Shown piece after piece: positions 1-10,005 of a stretch of 64,000 nt of DNA. The stretch is from positions 1,860,001 to 1,924,000 of the forward strand of contig JBBCHM010000001.1 in the NCBI GenBank assembly GCA_037200045.1. The letters are read 5' to 3'. The notes beneath the pieces are model-generated. The model was not told where the DNA came from. It did no database searches and saw nothing but the letters and a program-made list of their open reading frames with translations. A program made the position numbers and the translations under genes. Each line of letters starts with the position of its first letter. The stretch's first letter is position 1. The DNA comes from Rhizomicrobium sp. GTDB lineage: Bacteria; Pseudomonadota; Alphaproteobacteria; Micropepsales; Micropepsaceae.

Positions 1-1
1 C

Positions 2-1072
2 AGGATTTCCAGCGGCTACAATCTGCGTGAGATCATAGACCACATCGACGAGTTGCGCTTCCGCTCGCAGACAGAGAAGCATGAACTGTCACACCTTTAC
101 GAAGCCAAAATCAAGAACATGGGGAATGCCGGCCGTAACGGCGGCGAATACTACACTCCGCGCCCTCTCATTCGCGCCATCATTCAGGTCGTCAAGCCCA
201 AGATTGGCGAGCGCATCTATGATGGCGCATGCGGCTCGGCGGGGTTCCTTTGTGAATCGTTCGAATTTATGAAGGCCAAGTCCGACCTCTCTACGAAAGA
301 AGCCAAGACGCTTCAGGAACGTTCCTTCTACGGTAAGGAAAAGAAGTCTCTCGCCTACGTCATCGCGATCATGAACATGATCCTGCACGGCATCGACGCA
401 CCGAACATCATCCATACCAATACGCTCACCGAAAATCTCGCGGACATTCAGGAGAAGGACCGCTTCGACGTGGTGCTAGCCAATCCGCCCTTTGGCGGTC
501 ACGAGCGCCCGGAGGTCCAGCAGAATTTTCCTATCCGAACCGGCGAGACCGCATTTCTCTTCCTTCAGCACTTCATCAAGATGCTCAAGGCCGGAGGGCG
601 CGGCGGCATCGTTATTAAGAATACGTTTCTCTCCAACACCGATAATGCCTCGGTTTCTTTGCGAAAATTGCTACTGGAGAGCTGTAATCTGCACACGGTG
701 CTTGACTGCCCCCGAGGCACCTTCCAGGGCGCGGGAGTTGAGACGGCCGTGTTGTTCTTCGAGAAAGGCGCGCCCACACGCGAAATCTGGTTTTACCAAC
801 TCGATCCCGGCCGCAGTCTGGGCAAAACCAATCCGCTCAATGACGCCGACCTTGCTGAGTTTATCCAACTGCAAAAGAACTTCGCCGACTCACCAAAGTC
901 TTGGTGCGTGGACACAAAGACCATTGATAGGGCCTCCTTCGATCTCTCGGTAAAGAACCCGAACGGCGACGAAGAAATCACGCATCGTAGGCCGCAGGAA
1001 ATCATCGACGAAATCGCATTGTTAGACATTGAGAGCGCAGACGTGTTGGGAAGTATCAGGGCGCTGCTATGA
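2..1072 (+). CDS. hsdM: Type I restriction-modification methyltransferase subunit HsdM (5' end outside window)
   Basis: DNA adenine N6-methyltransferase subunit that, with HsdS, methylates the recognition site and forms the core of the HsdR2M2S1 complex. The frame is open from the first base, so the start and the N-terminal helical domain lie upstream; a TTG at 53 is internal. Visible motifs are the S-adenosylmethionine motif I (DGACGSAGF, about nt 224-250) and the catalytic motif IV NPPFGG (about nt 482-499). The stretch GEYYTPRPLI before motif I is typical of HsdM. The stop overlaps the hsdS start by 4 bp (ATGA), showing translational coupling in an hsdM-hsdS-hsdR operon. Confidence 0.95.
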   Translation, partial: RISSGYNLREIIDHIDELRFRSQTEKHELSHLYEAKIKNMGNAGRNGGEYYTPRPLIRAIIQVVKPKIGERIYDGACGSAGFLCESFEFMKAKSDLSTKEAKTLQERSFYGKEKKSLAYVIAIMNMILHGIDAPNIIHTNTLTENLADIQEKDRFDVVLANPPFGGHERPEVQQNFPIRTGETAFLFLQHFIKMLKAGGRGGIVIKNTFLSNTDNASVSLRKLLLESCNLHTVLDCPRGTFQGAGVETAVLFFEKGAPTREIWFYQLDPGRSLGKTNPLNDADLAEFIQLQKNFADSPKSWCVDTKTIDRASFDLSVKNPNGDEEITHRRPQEIIDEIALLDIESADVLGSIRALL

Positions 1073-3066
1073 GAACCGGGTGGAATCTTCTTACCTTTGG
1101 AGAGATAGGGCGTGTCTTCAACGGCAACAGCATCAGCGAGAGCGAGAAGAAAGCTAACTTCGCTGGGCTGGACCATGGCGTACCGTATATCGGAACAAAA
1201 GACGTCGGCTTCGATCACGAGGTCGAATATGAATCAGGAGTAAGAATACCGGGGGGGAAGCAAAATGGCTTTAAGTTAGCCCCTGCCAACACCGTGCTTG
1301 TATGCGCGGAAGGTGGAAGTGCGGGCCGAAAGATCGCGCTTACAAATAGGGAGGTCTATTTTGGCAACAAGCTCTTTGCAATCTGTCCGACACCTCCCAA
1401 CAACAGCCGCTTTGTCTTCTACTATTGTTTAAGCGACGACTTTGGGAAGCAGTTCCGGGGAGCAATGGCGGGACTGATCGGCGGGGTGTCTCTTAACAAG
1501 TTCAAAGACTTCAGCATTCCCCTCCCTCCACCAGCGGAACAACAGCGGATTGTTGAGATCCTCGACAAAGCGCTTGTCGGCATTGCAACCGCCAAAACCA
1601 ATACCGAAAAGAGCCTCCAAAGAGCCCACGCGCTTTTTGAAAACACTCTAAACATTGCTATTCAAGGAAAATTAATCGCGCAAAATTCTCGCGACACTTC
1701 CGTTGAAGACCTGGTTAGCCAGATCGAAAAAACTCGAAACGTTGCCATCATCCAAGGTAGGGCGAAATCCGAAAAAACAGAGCCCGCCGAAATTGACGCA
1801 GAGAGTCAAATTGAACTTCCGAGTAGCTGGAAGTGGGCTCAGCTTGAATCCCTAACCGTTGCCATCAGCGACGGCGTCCACAAGAAGCCGCGTTACGCTT
1901 CCAAGGGAATTCCATTTGTAACCGTCAAGAACCTAACGGCAGGTCCAGGCATTTCCTTTGACGATCTGAATTATATCACCCGAGAAGATCATCAAGAGTT
2001 TATAAAACGCACGCACCCAGAAAGAGGAGACATCCTAATCACCAAAGACGGAACTATTGGAGTAGTCCGGCTGATTGAGACGGATGTCGAATTTTCTATT
2101 TTTGTTTCTGTGGCGTTGATAAAGCCGGTGATGCAGGAGCTTGGACCATATCTTGCTTACGCGCTCCGCGCACAATGCGTGCAAAGCCAAATAGTGCCGC
2201 AGGGCGCGGCACTGAAACACCTCTACCTAGTTGATCTGCGAAGGCTTGCAATACCTCTGCCGCCGCTTTCTGAGCAGAAACGAATTGTCGCGAGACTCGA
2301 CGGCGTGAACGTCGAAACTCAACGTCTGCAATCCATCTACCGCCAGAAGCTCGCCGCGCTGGATTCGTTGAAGAAGTCGCTGCTGCATCAAGCTTTTTCG
2401 GGGGAACTGACGAAGGACACTGTCAAGTCCAACGTTGTTCCGTTTCCAAAAACAATGCCAAACATAACGCACATAGATATGCACGCAGGCATATTGGCTA
2501 TCGCCTATCAGCACCACGAAGATCATTCACGGCAAGATACGTTTGGGCATGTCAAAGCGGAGAAGATTGCCCACATGGTCGAAACCCATGTGGGAATAGA
2601 CTGCGGTCGAACCCCAGTGAAGGATGCGGCGGGTCCAAATGATTACAGACATTTGAAAAAAGTCGAACACAGAGCGGAGAAGGCAGGGTACTTTTCGTTC
2701 AAGCAGAGTGCTGCGAGGAGCTACACATTTCGGAAGCTGAATAGATTCGATCAACTTACACAAAAGGCGCGCAATGCTTTGGGTAGTGCCAACCATGCCG
2801 TTGATGAACTCATAGAATTAATGGTGCCGATGCAAACACAACAAGCAGAGATTTTTGCGACCGTGTTCGCGGCTTGGAATAATTTGTTGCTTGACGGGCA
2901 AGAGGTGTCCGATGAGGCGATTGTCTCCGAGGCTAGGGAGAATTGGCATAGCGACAAGTTGGGAATTCCTCGGGACAAATTCTTCAAGGCCATAGTCTGG
3001 ATGAAGGAGAAAAATATCGTTCCGGTGGGAAGAGGGAAAAAAGTAATCAACCGAGTTGGTGCATGA
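1069..3066 (+). CDS. hsdS: Type I restriction-modification specificity subunit HsdS with long C-terminal extension
   Basis: Target-recognition subunit that fixes the bipartite DNA sequence recognised by the complex. It has the standard two-fold plan: target recognition domain 1 (about residues 1-160) ending in PLPPPAEQQRIVEILDKAL, a helical spacer, target recognition domain 2 (about 235-385) ending in PLPPLSEQKRIVARLDG, and a second helical spacer ending near SLLHQAFSGEL (about residue 445). A typical HsdS stops here at 400-450 residues. This one continues for about 220 residues to 665 with a helical, charged domain I do not recognise. It overlaps both neighbours by 4 bp. Confidence 0.93.
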   Translation: MRTGWNLLTFGEIGRVFNGNSISESEKKANFAGLDHGVPYIGTKDVGFDHEVEYESGVRIPGGKQNGFKLAPANTVLVCAEGGSAGRKIALTNREVYFGNKLFAICPTPPNNSRFVFYYCLSDDFGKQFRGAMAGLIGGVSLNKFKDFSIPLPPPAEQQRIVEILDKALVGIATAKTNTEKSLQRAHALFENTLNIAIQGKLIAQNSRDTSVEDLVSQIEKTRNVAIIQGRAKSEKTEPAEIDAESQIELPSSWKWAQLESLTVAISDGVHKKPRYASKGIPFVTVKNLTAGPGISFDDLNYITREDHQEFIKRTHPERGDILITKDGTIGVVRLIETDVEFSIFVSVALIKPVMQELGPYLAYALRAQCVQSQIVPQGAALKHLYLVDLRRLAIPLPPLSEQKRIVARLDGVNVETQRLQSIYRQKLAALDSLKKSLLHQAFSGELTKDTVKSNVVPFPKTMPNITHIDMHAGILAIAYQHHEDHSRQDTFGHVKAEKIAHMVETHVGIDCGRTPVKDAAGPNDYRHLKKVEHRAEKAGYFSFKQSAARSYTFRKLNRFDQLTQKARNALGSANHAVDELIELMVPMQTQQAEIFATVFAAWNNLLLDGQEVSDEAIVSEARENWHSDKLGIPRDKFFKAIVWMKEKNIVPVGRGKKVINRVGA

Positions 3067-5405
3067 ACGAAGCTGAGACCCGGGCCGAATACATTGACCC
3101 CGCCCTGAAGGCGGCGGGCTGGGGCGTGGTTGAAGGTAGCCGGATCCGGCGTGAATATCCCATCACGCTGGGCCGTATCGAAGGGCATGGGCGGCGTGGA
3201 AAAGCACTTACGGCTGACTACGTGCTGGAGTATCGCAACCATAAGCTGGCCGTCCTCGAGGCCAAGGCATGGGATGAAGAACTGACTGAGGGCGTGGCAC
3301 AGGCGAAGAACTACGCGGGCAAGCTAGCTATCCGCTTTACCTACGCCAGCAACGGCCAGGGCATCTACGGTATCGATATGCAGGAGGGGACCGAAGGCGA
3401 GGTGCTTCGCTATCCCACCCCCGACGAACTTTGGAACCGCTCGTTCGCCAAAGAGAATGCTTGGCGCGACCGCTTTGCTGCTGTGCCATTTCCCGACAAG
3501 AGCGGAAGTTGGACGATTCGGTTTTATCAAGAGATTGCCGTCAATCGGGTGTTAGACGCTATCACCGCAGAAGAAGATCGCATACTCCTCACGCTGGCCA
3601 CTGGCACCGGCAAGACTTCGATTGCATTTCAAATCGCCTGGAAGCTCTTTTCGGCACGCTGGAATCTGATTGAGCGGAAGGCGGGCGTGCCGTCGCGGCG
3701 GCCTCGAATCTTGTTTTTGGCCGATCGCAACACTCTCGCGACGCAGGCCTACAACGATTTCACTTCGTTTGCAGCGTTTGAAGACAACGCTTTGGTGCGC
3801 GTAAAGCCCGAGGACATCCGCCAAAAGGGTCGCGTGCCGACGAACGCCAGCCTGTTCTTCACCATCTTTCAGACATTCATGAGCGGACCGTTGAAAGACG
3901 GAAAGCCATCGCCCTATTTCGGTGAGTATCCGCCGGACTTTTTTGATTTCATCGTCGTTGACGAGTGCCATCGCGGCGGAGCAAACGACGAAAGCAATTG
4001 GCGTGACATCCTCGACTATTTCGCACCCGCCGTGCAGCTTGGCCTCACCGCCACGCCGAAGCGCAAGGACAATGTGGATACCTATAAATATTTCGGCGAG
4101 CCGGTATATGTCTATTCGCTAAAAGAGGGCATCAACGACGGCTTCCTTACGCCGTTTAAGGTAAAACAGTTCGCGACTACGGTAGACGATTATACCTACA
4201 CGCCGGATGACGCGGTGGTGGAAGGCGAGGTCGTCCCGGGCAAACGATACGTCGAAAATGAGTTTAATCGAATCATCGTCATACCCGAACGAGAGGCGCA
4301 TCGCGTCAAGCTGTTCATGGAGCAGATCAACCAGAATGAAAAGACTCTGGTTTTCTGCGCGACACAAGATCATGCGTTGGCTGTCCGCGATCTCATCAAC
4401 CGGATGAAAACCAGCACGGACCCGAACTATTGTCAGAGGGTGACAGCCAATGATGGCGCGCTCGGAGACCAGCACCTGCGAGATTTTCAGGACAACGACA
4501 AGACTATTCCGGCCATCCTCACGACCTCGCAAAAGCTCTCCACCGGCGTGGACGCCCGCAACATCCGCAACATCATATTGATGCGGCCGATCAATTCGAT
4601 GATCGAGTTCAAGCAGATCATCGGACGCGGCACGCGACTATATGACGGCAAGGATTACTTCACGATCTACGATTTTGTGAAGGCGTACCACCACTTCAGC
4701 GATTCCGAATGGGACGGTGAGCCCATCGAGCCGGAGCCGAAGGAGCCGCGATCGGCTGTTCCGCTGATTGACCCAACCGAGCCGCCGAAGGCAAAACCCG
4801 AGCCCAGCCCCCGTCCCCAGAAGATCAGAGTCAAATTCGCGGACGGCAAGGCCCGCACCATTCAGCACATGATGATCACCACGTTCTGGCATCCCGACGG
4901 GACGCCCATGTCCGCTCAGCAATTCATGGAAATGCTTTTTGGCAAGCTGCCCGAATTCTTCAAGGATGAAGCCGAGCTGCGCACCTTATGGAGCGCCCCA
5001 GACACACGGTCGAAGCTCCTGCAGGGGCTCGCCGAGAAAGGTTTCGGCAAGGAGCAGATGGCCGAGATGCAGAAAATCATCGACGCCGAAAAAAGTGATC
5101 TCTTTGATGTACTCGCGCATGTCGCCTACGCTTTGCAACCGCTTACCCGCGAAGATCGCGCCGCCAAGGCTAAGATGGCGATCAGCAATCGCTTCAACAC
5201 CAAGCAGCAGGCCTTTCTCGACTTCGTGCTTTCGCACTATGTCAGCGAAGGCGTGGGCGAACTCGATCAGGACAAGCTAACGCCCCTGCTCCGCCTCAAA
5301 TATCACGACTCCATTGCCGACGCGGTGGCTGACCTGGGCAGGCCTGACGAAATTGGGCGGGTGTTTGCGGGATTCCAGAAATATCTGTACCAAGAAGTGG
5401 CTTAG
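3063..5405 (+). CDS. hsdR: Type I restriction enzyme motor/endonuclease subunit HsdR (EcoEI-like)
   Basis: ATP-dependent DNA translocase and nuclease of the type I complex; it cuts DNA unmethylated at the HsdS site. The N-terminal PD-(D/E)xK nuclease shows D52 and the E66-A-K68 pair. The SF2 helicase core has Walker A ATGTGKT near residue 179, a DECH box near 300, and motifs V/VI (STGVDAR through QIIGRGTR) near 495-525. A proline-rich linker near 560-590 leads to a C-terminal domain of the EcoEI R type. At 780 residues it fits this shorter HsdR group. The start ATG overlaps the hsdS stop. Confidence 0.94.
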   Translation: MNEAETRAEYIDPALKAAGWGVVEGSRIRREYPITLGRIEGHGRRGKALTADYVLEYRNHKLAVLEAKAWDEELTEGVAQAKNYAGKLAIRFTYASNGQGIYGIDMQEGTEGEVLRYPTPDELWNRSFAKENAWRDRFAAVPFPDKSGSWTIRFYQEIAVNRVLDAITAEEDRILLTLATGTGKTSIAFQIAWKLFSARWNLIERKAGVPSRRPRILFLADRNTLATQAYNDFTSFAAFEDNALVRVKPEDIRQKGRVPTNASLFFTIFQTFMSGPLKDGKPSPYFGEYPPDFFDFIVVDECHRGGANDESNWRDILDYFAPAVQLGLTATPKRKDNVDTYKYFGEPVYVYSLKEGINDGFLTPFKVKQFATTVDDYTYTPDDAVVEGEVVPGKRYVENEFNRIIVIPEREAHRVKLFMEQINQNEKTLVFCATQDHALAVRDLINRMKTSTDPNYCQRVTANDGALGDQHLRDFQDNDKTIPAILTTSQKLSTGVDARNIRNIILMRPINSMIEFKQIIGRGTRLYDGKDYFTIYDFVKAYHHFSDSEWDGEPIEPEPKEPRSAVPLIDPTEPPKAKPEPSPRPQKIRVKFADGKARTIQHMMITTFWHPDGTPMSAQQFMEMLFGKLPEFFKDEAELRTLWSAPDTRSKLLQGLAEKGFGKEQMAEMQKIIDAEKSDLFDVLAHVAYALQPLTREDRAAKAKMAISNRFNTKQQAFLDFVLSHYVSEGVGELDQDKLTPLLRLKYHDSIADAVADLGRPDEIGRVFAGFQKYLYQEVA

Positions 5406-5494
5406 AAGTGCGACGCCTAAACCGCTGCGGACATACTTGAACGACAGATATACGCATTGCCTGAGTGCGAAGCGCAGCAGCGTTTATCGTGAGT

Positions 5495-7564
5495 CTAGGC
5501 GGTTTCCGGCGTCGAGAGTGGAGAGCTTGGCTTCGGATTCACGCCCCACGAAGTTGTGACGTCGGCTAGAGGAAACGGCTTCGGCTCCGTTCGCCACTCA
5601 TGGTAGGGCGCCGCCGTCTGGCTAAATGGTCCAGGTGCTGGGCGATCGAATTGAACTCGTGTCGGCACATGAAAAGCGCTGCCGAATACGATTGCCTCAC
5701 CCGATGCCAAAATCGTCACCTGATCGAGCAGGCGGCGCGCCTGCATCGGAATTATCCTCCGAAAGTGGTCGATATCGTCCGGGTTCTGGAGCCGATGGCT
5801 GACAAAGTTCGCACACTGACTAATGATGGTTTGGCTGATTTCACTTGGTCGCTGGCTGGCGATTATCAGCGATAAGCCAAACTTTCGGCCCTCTTTCGCA
5901 ATTCGCTCGAATGCGAGACGAGATAGTGTCTGCCCCCTTTCTTCATCTGAGCGAGGTGGGCGCGCGTAGTTATGCGCTTCCTCTAGCACCAACACCCACG
6001 GGTGTTTGTATCGACGAGAGGCGGGCAGGTTTTCCCGCGCTTCTAGGAGAATACGACCAATGACAGTACAGGCATAAGGCAGGACTTCATGGCTCAGCAT
6101 CGACAGATCGAGAACGGCGACACGCGGTCCTTCTTGCTTGCCTAGACCGAGCTTTCCCATCCAAGAGGCAAGAGAGTCGATGGTCGTCCCGGCGTCCTCG
6201 TAATTTAGAAAGGACTTCCATCGAGGGTCATCGAGGCGAGTTTTTAGCCGGAGCTTGAGCGTCGTTAGGTGGGCGTCAATCCGAGCGACATCCTCCGGTG
6301 CCGTGGCGCTGTCGAGCAGTGTCGGATCAACCAGTTTGTCTTTCGATATGTAGCGGGGGCTATCCGCCGTCGTGGCGCTCAATGTTGCTACGACCAGTTC
6401 CCCAACGATGAGCGCCTTAATTTCTTCGATGAGTGATTCCGTGGCCGCCCTAATCTCTGCTTCGTTGATAGGTGGGTCCCAATCAATGCCGTTTCCCGTC
6501 GCATTCAGTTGCGCTTTGTGAGGTTCGAGCGCGGTTCGCAGACTCACTATAGCCGCAAACTCGCGATGGCCGATGTAACTTTCAATAATCTTGTATTGCA
6601 AAAGGCAGGCTTTCTTTTTCGGTCGATTTGCATCGAGCGCCAGAAGAATGCCTTGAGCCTTTGTTATGGCGTGGCGCAGTGAGTTGGCATCGTTTGCCAC
6701 TGCCGGATTTTCTGATTGCGCTTTGGCTAGCGCCCACCAATCTTTCAACACAGGTTCTTGCGTTTGTTCGGACGCACTCAGCCAGGCACACACTTCTGCG
6801 GCATTCAAAAACCAGAGCGGAATCCCGAATTCCGCGCCATTCAGATAGATGCGATCAGGCTTGCGCTCTTCCGGCGGAGCGCCACCGGCAAAAGCCTGAC
6901 TGTACTCCCCGTTTATATCGAGAATGAAAACATGGGGCTCGTTTCCTGCTGCACCCAATGCGGTCATGGCCTTCTGGATGAGGCTGGAGACGGAATAGGA
7001 TTTACCCGAACCGGTATTGCCAACAATCGCCAAGGGGCGAGACAGTAAGTCGTTATAGGAAGCGCTCACGGTACTGGTCGGCTGACCGGTGGGGCAGCCT
7101 ATCCGGAGGTCGCAATCGTAGTCTTCGCCGTCAAAACCTTCCGGACGGTTCCGCCGTGGTGGAGTCTCGAATATCGCTTTGAGAATATCCGGCGCTCCTA
7201 TTTCCGCCGGAGTGTCTAGGGTCGGCAGAATGGTGATCGCGGGACTAAATTGTCCGCGCGGTTCGCCTTGTTCAATAGTTCCGAGCAACTGCACATTGGC
7301 CGTGCGCCGAGGCTTCATCAGTTCGAGCGTGAGTTCATCTCCGTTCGATGGATCGTAGGCTTCTCGCGATTCGAGATCGGTAATGATGCCAATGGCCAAC
7401 TGCCCGGCGCCAATCGAAAAGGTCAGGTAGGCGTTGATGGCTACGGCTGTTTGCACGCCGTCCAACGTCGCCCGCAGTGCAGATTTAGTCTCCGGTAGCA
7501 GCTCGACTTTAACCCGGAATCCCTGGACGGACACTATGTGGCCTATGACCCGAGGATTATCCAT
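5495..7564 (-). CDS. herA: HerA-type ATPase of a SIR2-HerA anti-phage system
   Basis: Hexameric FtsK/HerA-fold ATPase. The N-terminal 90 residues look like a HAS barrel. Walker A GNTGSGKS is at 182-189, Walker B VLVLEEA at 524-530, and a polar sensor stretch (ASQRPSEIS) follows near 575, as in the DUF87/HerA family. The gene starts 8 bp inside the end of the upstream SIR2-like gene, so the two are translationally coupled. In described SIR2-HerA (Nezha) systems the ATPase assembles with the SIR2 protein into a large complex that depletes NAD+ on phage infection. Assignment to that system rests on gene pairing plus both domain types. It is convergent with hsdR, 89 bp away. Confidence 0.88.
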   Translation of the reverse strand: MDNPRVIGHIVSVQGFRVKVELLPETKSALRATLDGVQTAVAINAYLTFSIGAGQLAIGIITDLESREAYDPSNGDELTLELMKPRRTANVQLLGTIEQGEPRGQFSPAITILPTLDTPAEIGAPDILKAIFETPPRRNRPEGFDGEDYDCDLRIGCPTGQPTSTVSASYNDLLSRPLAIVGNTGSGKSYSVSSLIQKAMTALGAAGNEPHVFILDINGEYSQAFAGGAPPEERKPDRIYLNGAEFGIPLWFLNAAEVCAWLSASEQTQEPVLKDWWALAKAQSENPAVANDANSLRHAITKAQGILLALDANRPKKKACLLQYKIIESYIGHREFAAIVSLRTALEPHKAQLNATGNGIDWDPPINEAEIRAATESLIEEIKALIVGELVVATLSATTADSPRYISKDKLVDPTLLDSATAPEDVARIDAHLTTLKLRLKTRLDDPRWKSFLNYEDAGTTIDSLASWMGKLGLGKQEGPRVAVLDLSMLSHEVLPYACTVIGRILLEARENLPASRRYKHPWVLVLEEAHNYARPPRSDEERGQTLSRLAFERIAKEGRKFGLSLIIASQRPSEISQTIISQCANFVSHRLQNPDDIDHFRRIIPMQARRLLDQVTILASGEAIVFGSAFHVPTRVQFDRPAPGPFSQTAAPYHEWRTEPKPFPLADVTTSWGVNPKPSSPLSTPETA

Positions 7565-8945
7565 CGCTGTTGTCTTCAGGAGCCTTCATTCGGGATGCAT
7601 GTATTTGCTTCTCGAACTTACGCAGCCGCAGGAAATCGTTTAGCCACTGAACATCCGGCATGATAGCGCGGGCAAAATCGTCAAAGGTGGCATTGCTGAA
7701 CTTTGACGCAGCGAAAGCGGCTTCCGTTGGTGTCAGGACGAATGCACGTTTGCCGAGATCCTTGTAGCTCTGAATCCGCTTGATCGTTTCGCTGGTCGCG
7801 TCAGGCTCGACTACGAGCATCACTAGCGAAGGATTCATCAGTGCTGTTTCGATAAGCCGTGTCACATGATCGTCGCCGAATCCGTATCCAAGTACCAAGA
7901 GAAATGTCTGAGGCGCGCTGAGCCTGATCTGAAATGAGCGCAGCAGATGGGCGAACGGCATGGTCAAGGTCTGCGCAAATTTGTTCGCCGTAGGCAATAT
8001 CCCTATCGGGGGAACCTGCCCTTTCAATTCCTTCAGCTTGGCCGCTTTCGTTTCCGGCGTCGCACCGTGATAGCCCGCAGCCAGAGGAGATAAATCAGGA
8101 TGGCGCGCTCTTAGTTCGGTGCCGTCAATGTACCAATGGATTGAACCATGCAGCTTATAGAAATGCAGGAACTTATCGAACCTTCGCACCCGCCCTTCAG
8201 CGACCTCGCCAGGATAGTAGATGTCCAATCCATAGACGGACGGATCGAACCGCGCACCCGCTCGTCCGGTAAATCCGTCAAAATACTGAATACCGAGTCG
8301 CTCCAACGCTTGCTCGAAAAGGGTGTCATAATTCAGTGTGAAAAGATGCGCGCGCCCCAGATTGCTGTCCCTCGCAACCAGCTTGGCGAGAAACGCCAAT
8401 TGCGGGGCAATGCCGTTACTGGTCGAGGCATCGGCCGCCGGCTCTGGAAGAACCAATGCACATTCTGCAAAGATGGCTCGTCCCAATTGGTCAATGAGCC
8501 ACTTCATATCGGCAGCGGAGGGACTCGGATCACACTTCCAGGTTATCCCGGTGAACGGAGCATCCTCGGTCGCGGCGATGGCATGGGCGTTGACCAAATA
8601 CGAAAGCCAAGCCTCGAATCCAATTTTGGGGTTTTGGCCTGCGGCCGGTTCTGCCTTGCGAGCCTCGATGAGTGCCTTGATTGACGCAGGTACTTTCTCG
8701 GCAGCTTCGACGACAGCTAGAACGGCTTTTTCGAGTGTCGCCATTGTGTGGCCGCCCGTTGAAACGGAACACCCAGACCCTGTCAGAACGACTAGGTTTT
8801 CCATTCCCAGCCATTCCGCGATCAGCGCCTGAAGACGTTGACGCGCATCCTTGTCGTTCATGCTCGCAAGCAAATCACTGCCCTGGCCATCATCCGAAGG
8901 GCCAAGCAGTCGATACAGGGAAACTGGGTCGATTTTTTCTGTCAT
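7557..8945 (-). CDS. SIR2-like NADase of a SIR2-HerA anti-phage system
   Basis: Predicted NAD+-consuming effector. The Rossmann-like SIR2 core shows the nucleotide loop LTGSGCS (about 54-60), TLNYD (203-207) and KLHGSIHW (264-271), whose His266 is the likely catalytic histidine; GYGFGDDH lies near 350. This combination is typical of prokaryotic SIR2_2 defence effectors rather than deacetylases, which carry a zinc-binding Cys4 module not seen here. It is the first gene of a two-gene operon with the HerA ATPase (8-bp overlap) and sits beside a type I restriction system, so defence is the likely role. The ATG at 8945 gives the family's usual length (462 residues). Confidence 0.88.
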   Translation of the reverse strand: MTEKIDPVSLYRLLGPSDDGQGSDLLASMNDKDARQRLQALIAEWLGMENLVVLTGSGCSVSTGGHTMATLEKAVLAVVEAAEKVPASIKALIEARKAEPAAGQNPKIGFEAWLSYLVNAHAIAATEDAPFTGITWKCDPSPSAADMKWLIDQLGRAIFAECALVLPEPAADASTSNGIAPQLAFLAKLVARDSNLGRAHLFTLNYDTLFEQALERLGIQYFDGFTGRAGARFDPSVYGLDIYYPGEVAEGRVRRFDKFLHFYKLHGSIHWYIDGTELRARHPDLSPLAAGYHGATPETKAAKLKELKGQVPPIGILPTANKFAQTLTMPFAHLLRSFQIRLSAPQTFLLVLGYGFGDDHVTRLIETALMNPSLVMLVVEPDATSETIKRIQSYKDLGKRAFVLTPTEAAFAASKFSNATFDDFARAIMPDVQWLNDFLRLRKFEKQIHASRMKAPEDNSDG

Positions 8946-9186
8946 TATGAACTACAAGTAGCAAATCCCGTTAATTTGGCACAGCAAAAGCTGATGATGC
9001 TTCAAACAAGGCCTCGGCAAGCGAAGGCATTCCAGCAAAATAAGGCTTTGGGGGCTGCGTCCCCTCGCCGTCAAGACCAAGGCGAGCGCAGATCGTGACC
9101 GGGTAGTCGCTTCGCTCCGGCCCGCACCATTTCACGCTCTGCGGTCTGTGACGGCTTAACCCCGCTCATTGCCGCTTGGCTAGTTC

Positions 9187-9205
9187 GGTTTGCATTGCGC
9201 AAACC
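9187..9205 (+). promoter_or_regulatory. Inverted repeat directly upstream of a ribosome binding site
   Basis: GGTTTGC and GCAAACC (7-bp arms, 5-nt loop) end 3 nt before the AAGGAG ribosome binding site of the gene at 9221. It could be an operator or an mRNA hairpin controlling translation. Only the symmetry is seen; the function is inferred. Confidence 0.4.
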
Positions 9206-9220
9206 ATGAAGGAGCTAGTT

Positions 9221-9526
9221 ATGAAAACAGAAAACCCCATTACCACCGAAATGCTGGAGTGGCAGGGCATCACCCTTTCCGTGTCCTGTCAGCGCGGATA
9301 TGCGGGCATGGAAGGTCTGACCCACCTTTCCATCCATGTGCTGGAACCAAGCACATCAAAGCTACCCATCACCGAGACCGGCTATCGCTCGCACTTCCTA
9401 AGCGAGGCGGAGGTCGCCGAGTTGGGCGGGCCGCTCGGTTACGTTCGCGCGTGGCTCGACGCGGAAGCCGCAACGCCAGAGTGGCGAGCGCAGGAGCAAG
9501 CAGCGCGTCAGATGACGTTGCTCTAA
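9221..9526 (+). CDS. Small conserved accessory protein with P-I-T-E-T-G-Y motif
   Basis: A 101-residue soluble protein of unknown function. I chose the ATG at 9221 because AAGGAG lies at 9209-9214. The conserved part reads LPITETGYRSHF followed by an acidic stretch and GYVRAWLD. The gene at the right edge of the window (63685) has the same core, PISETGYFSHF with DYARSYVE behind it, so the two belong to one family carried by both islands. No catalytic motif or membrane segment is visible. It is followed 80 bp later by another small gene in the same direction. Confidence 0.8.
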   Translation: MKTENPITTEMLEWQGITLSVSCQRGYAGMEGLTHLSIHVLEPSTSKLPITETGYRSHFLSEAEVAELGGPLGYVRAWLDAEAATPEWRAQEQAARQMTLL

Positions 9527-9606
9527 CTGCACGGGAAAGGAGCGTTTGCCGCATGGTTTCGGTAGACGCTTTCGATTTGTTCTGCCAAACCATTTGGAGA
9601 AGCGAT

Positions 9607-9843
9607 ATGGAAAAGATTACACACGAAGACGAGGACGAAGGCGCTTGGGTCTGCATCTGCTTTAATACCCCGCACACTGACGGCTTCGCCACTTGCAATG
9701 CGGATGGCGAAGAGATGGAGCCCGACATCGGAAGCGACTGGAATGACCTTTACGTCTGCAATCGGTGCGGTCGAATTATCGATCAGAAAGACCTATCGGT
9801 CGTTGGACACAAGCGCGCGCAAGACGCCGATGCTGGTCGATAG
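9607..9843 (+). CDS. Small acidic zinc-ribbon-like protein
   Basis: A 78-residue, very acidic protein (MEKITHEDEDEGAW at its start) with a first cysteine pair CIC and a later CNRCG knuckle near the C-terminus, which suggests a small zinc site. GGAGA at 9596-9600, 6 nt before the ATG, supports this start. Function unknown. It probably shares a transcript with the gene at 9221. An imperfect symmetry (ATGGTTT near 9553 and AAACCAT near 9587) lies in the spacer between the two. Confidence 0.65.
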   Translation: MEKITHEDEDEGAWVCICFNTPHTDGFATCNADGEEMEPDIGSDWNDLYVCNRCGRIIDQKDLSVVGHKRAQDADAGR

Positions 9844-10005
9844 TCACCGCCTCCAGCGGCTCTAGAACTCAAAATGGCCGGTTTTGCGTGATTTCTTGGG
9901 TGTTTGCGCTTGCTTATCCCCAGCCAGTCGCGAATCTCCTTGCAGAATCAGATGTTTAGTGGTCAGTCTGTGCTAGCAAGTCCGGTGGGCTTTTCATAAA
10001 AAATT

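Noticed and set aside
53..1072. TTG at 53 as the true hsdM start
   Set aside because: The frame is open to the window edge and codes hsdM-like sequence before 53, and HsdM needs an N-terminal domain that lies outside.
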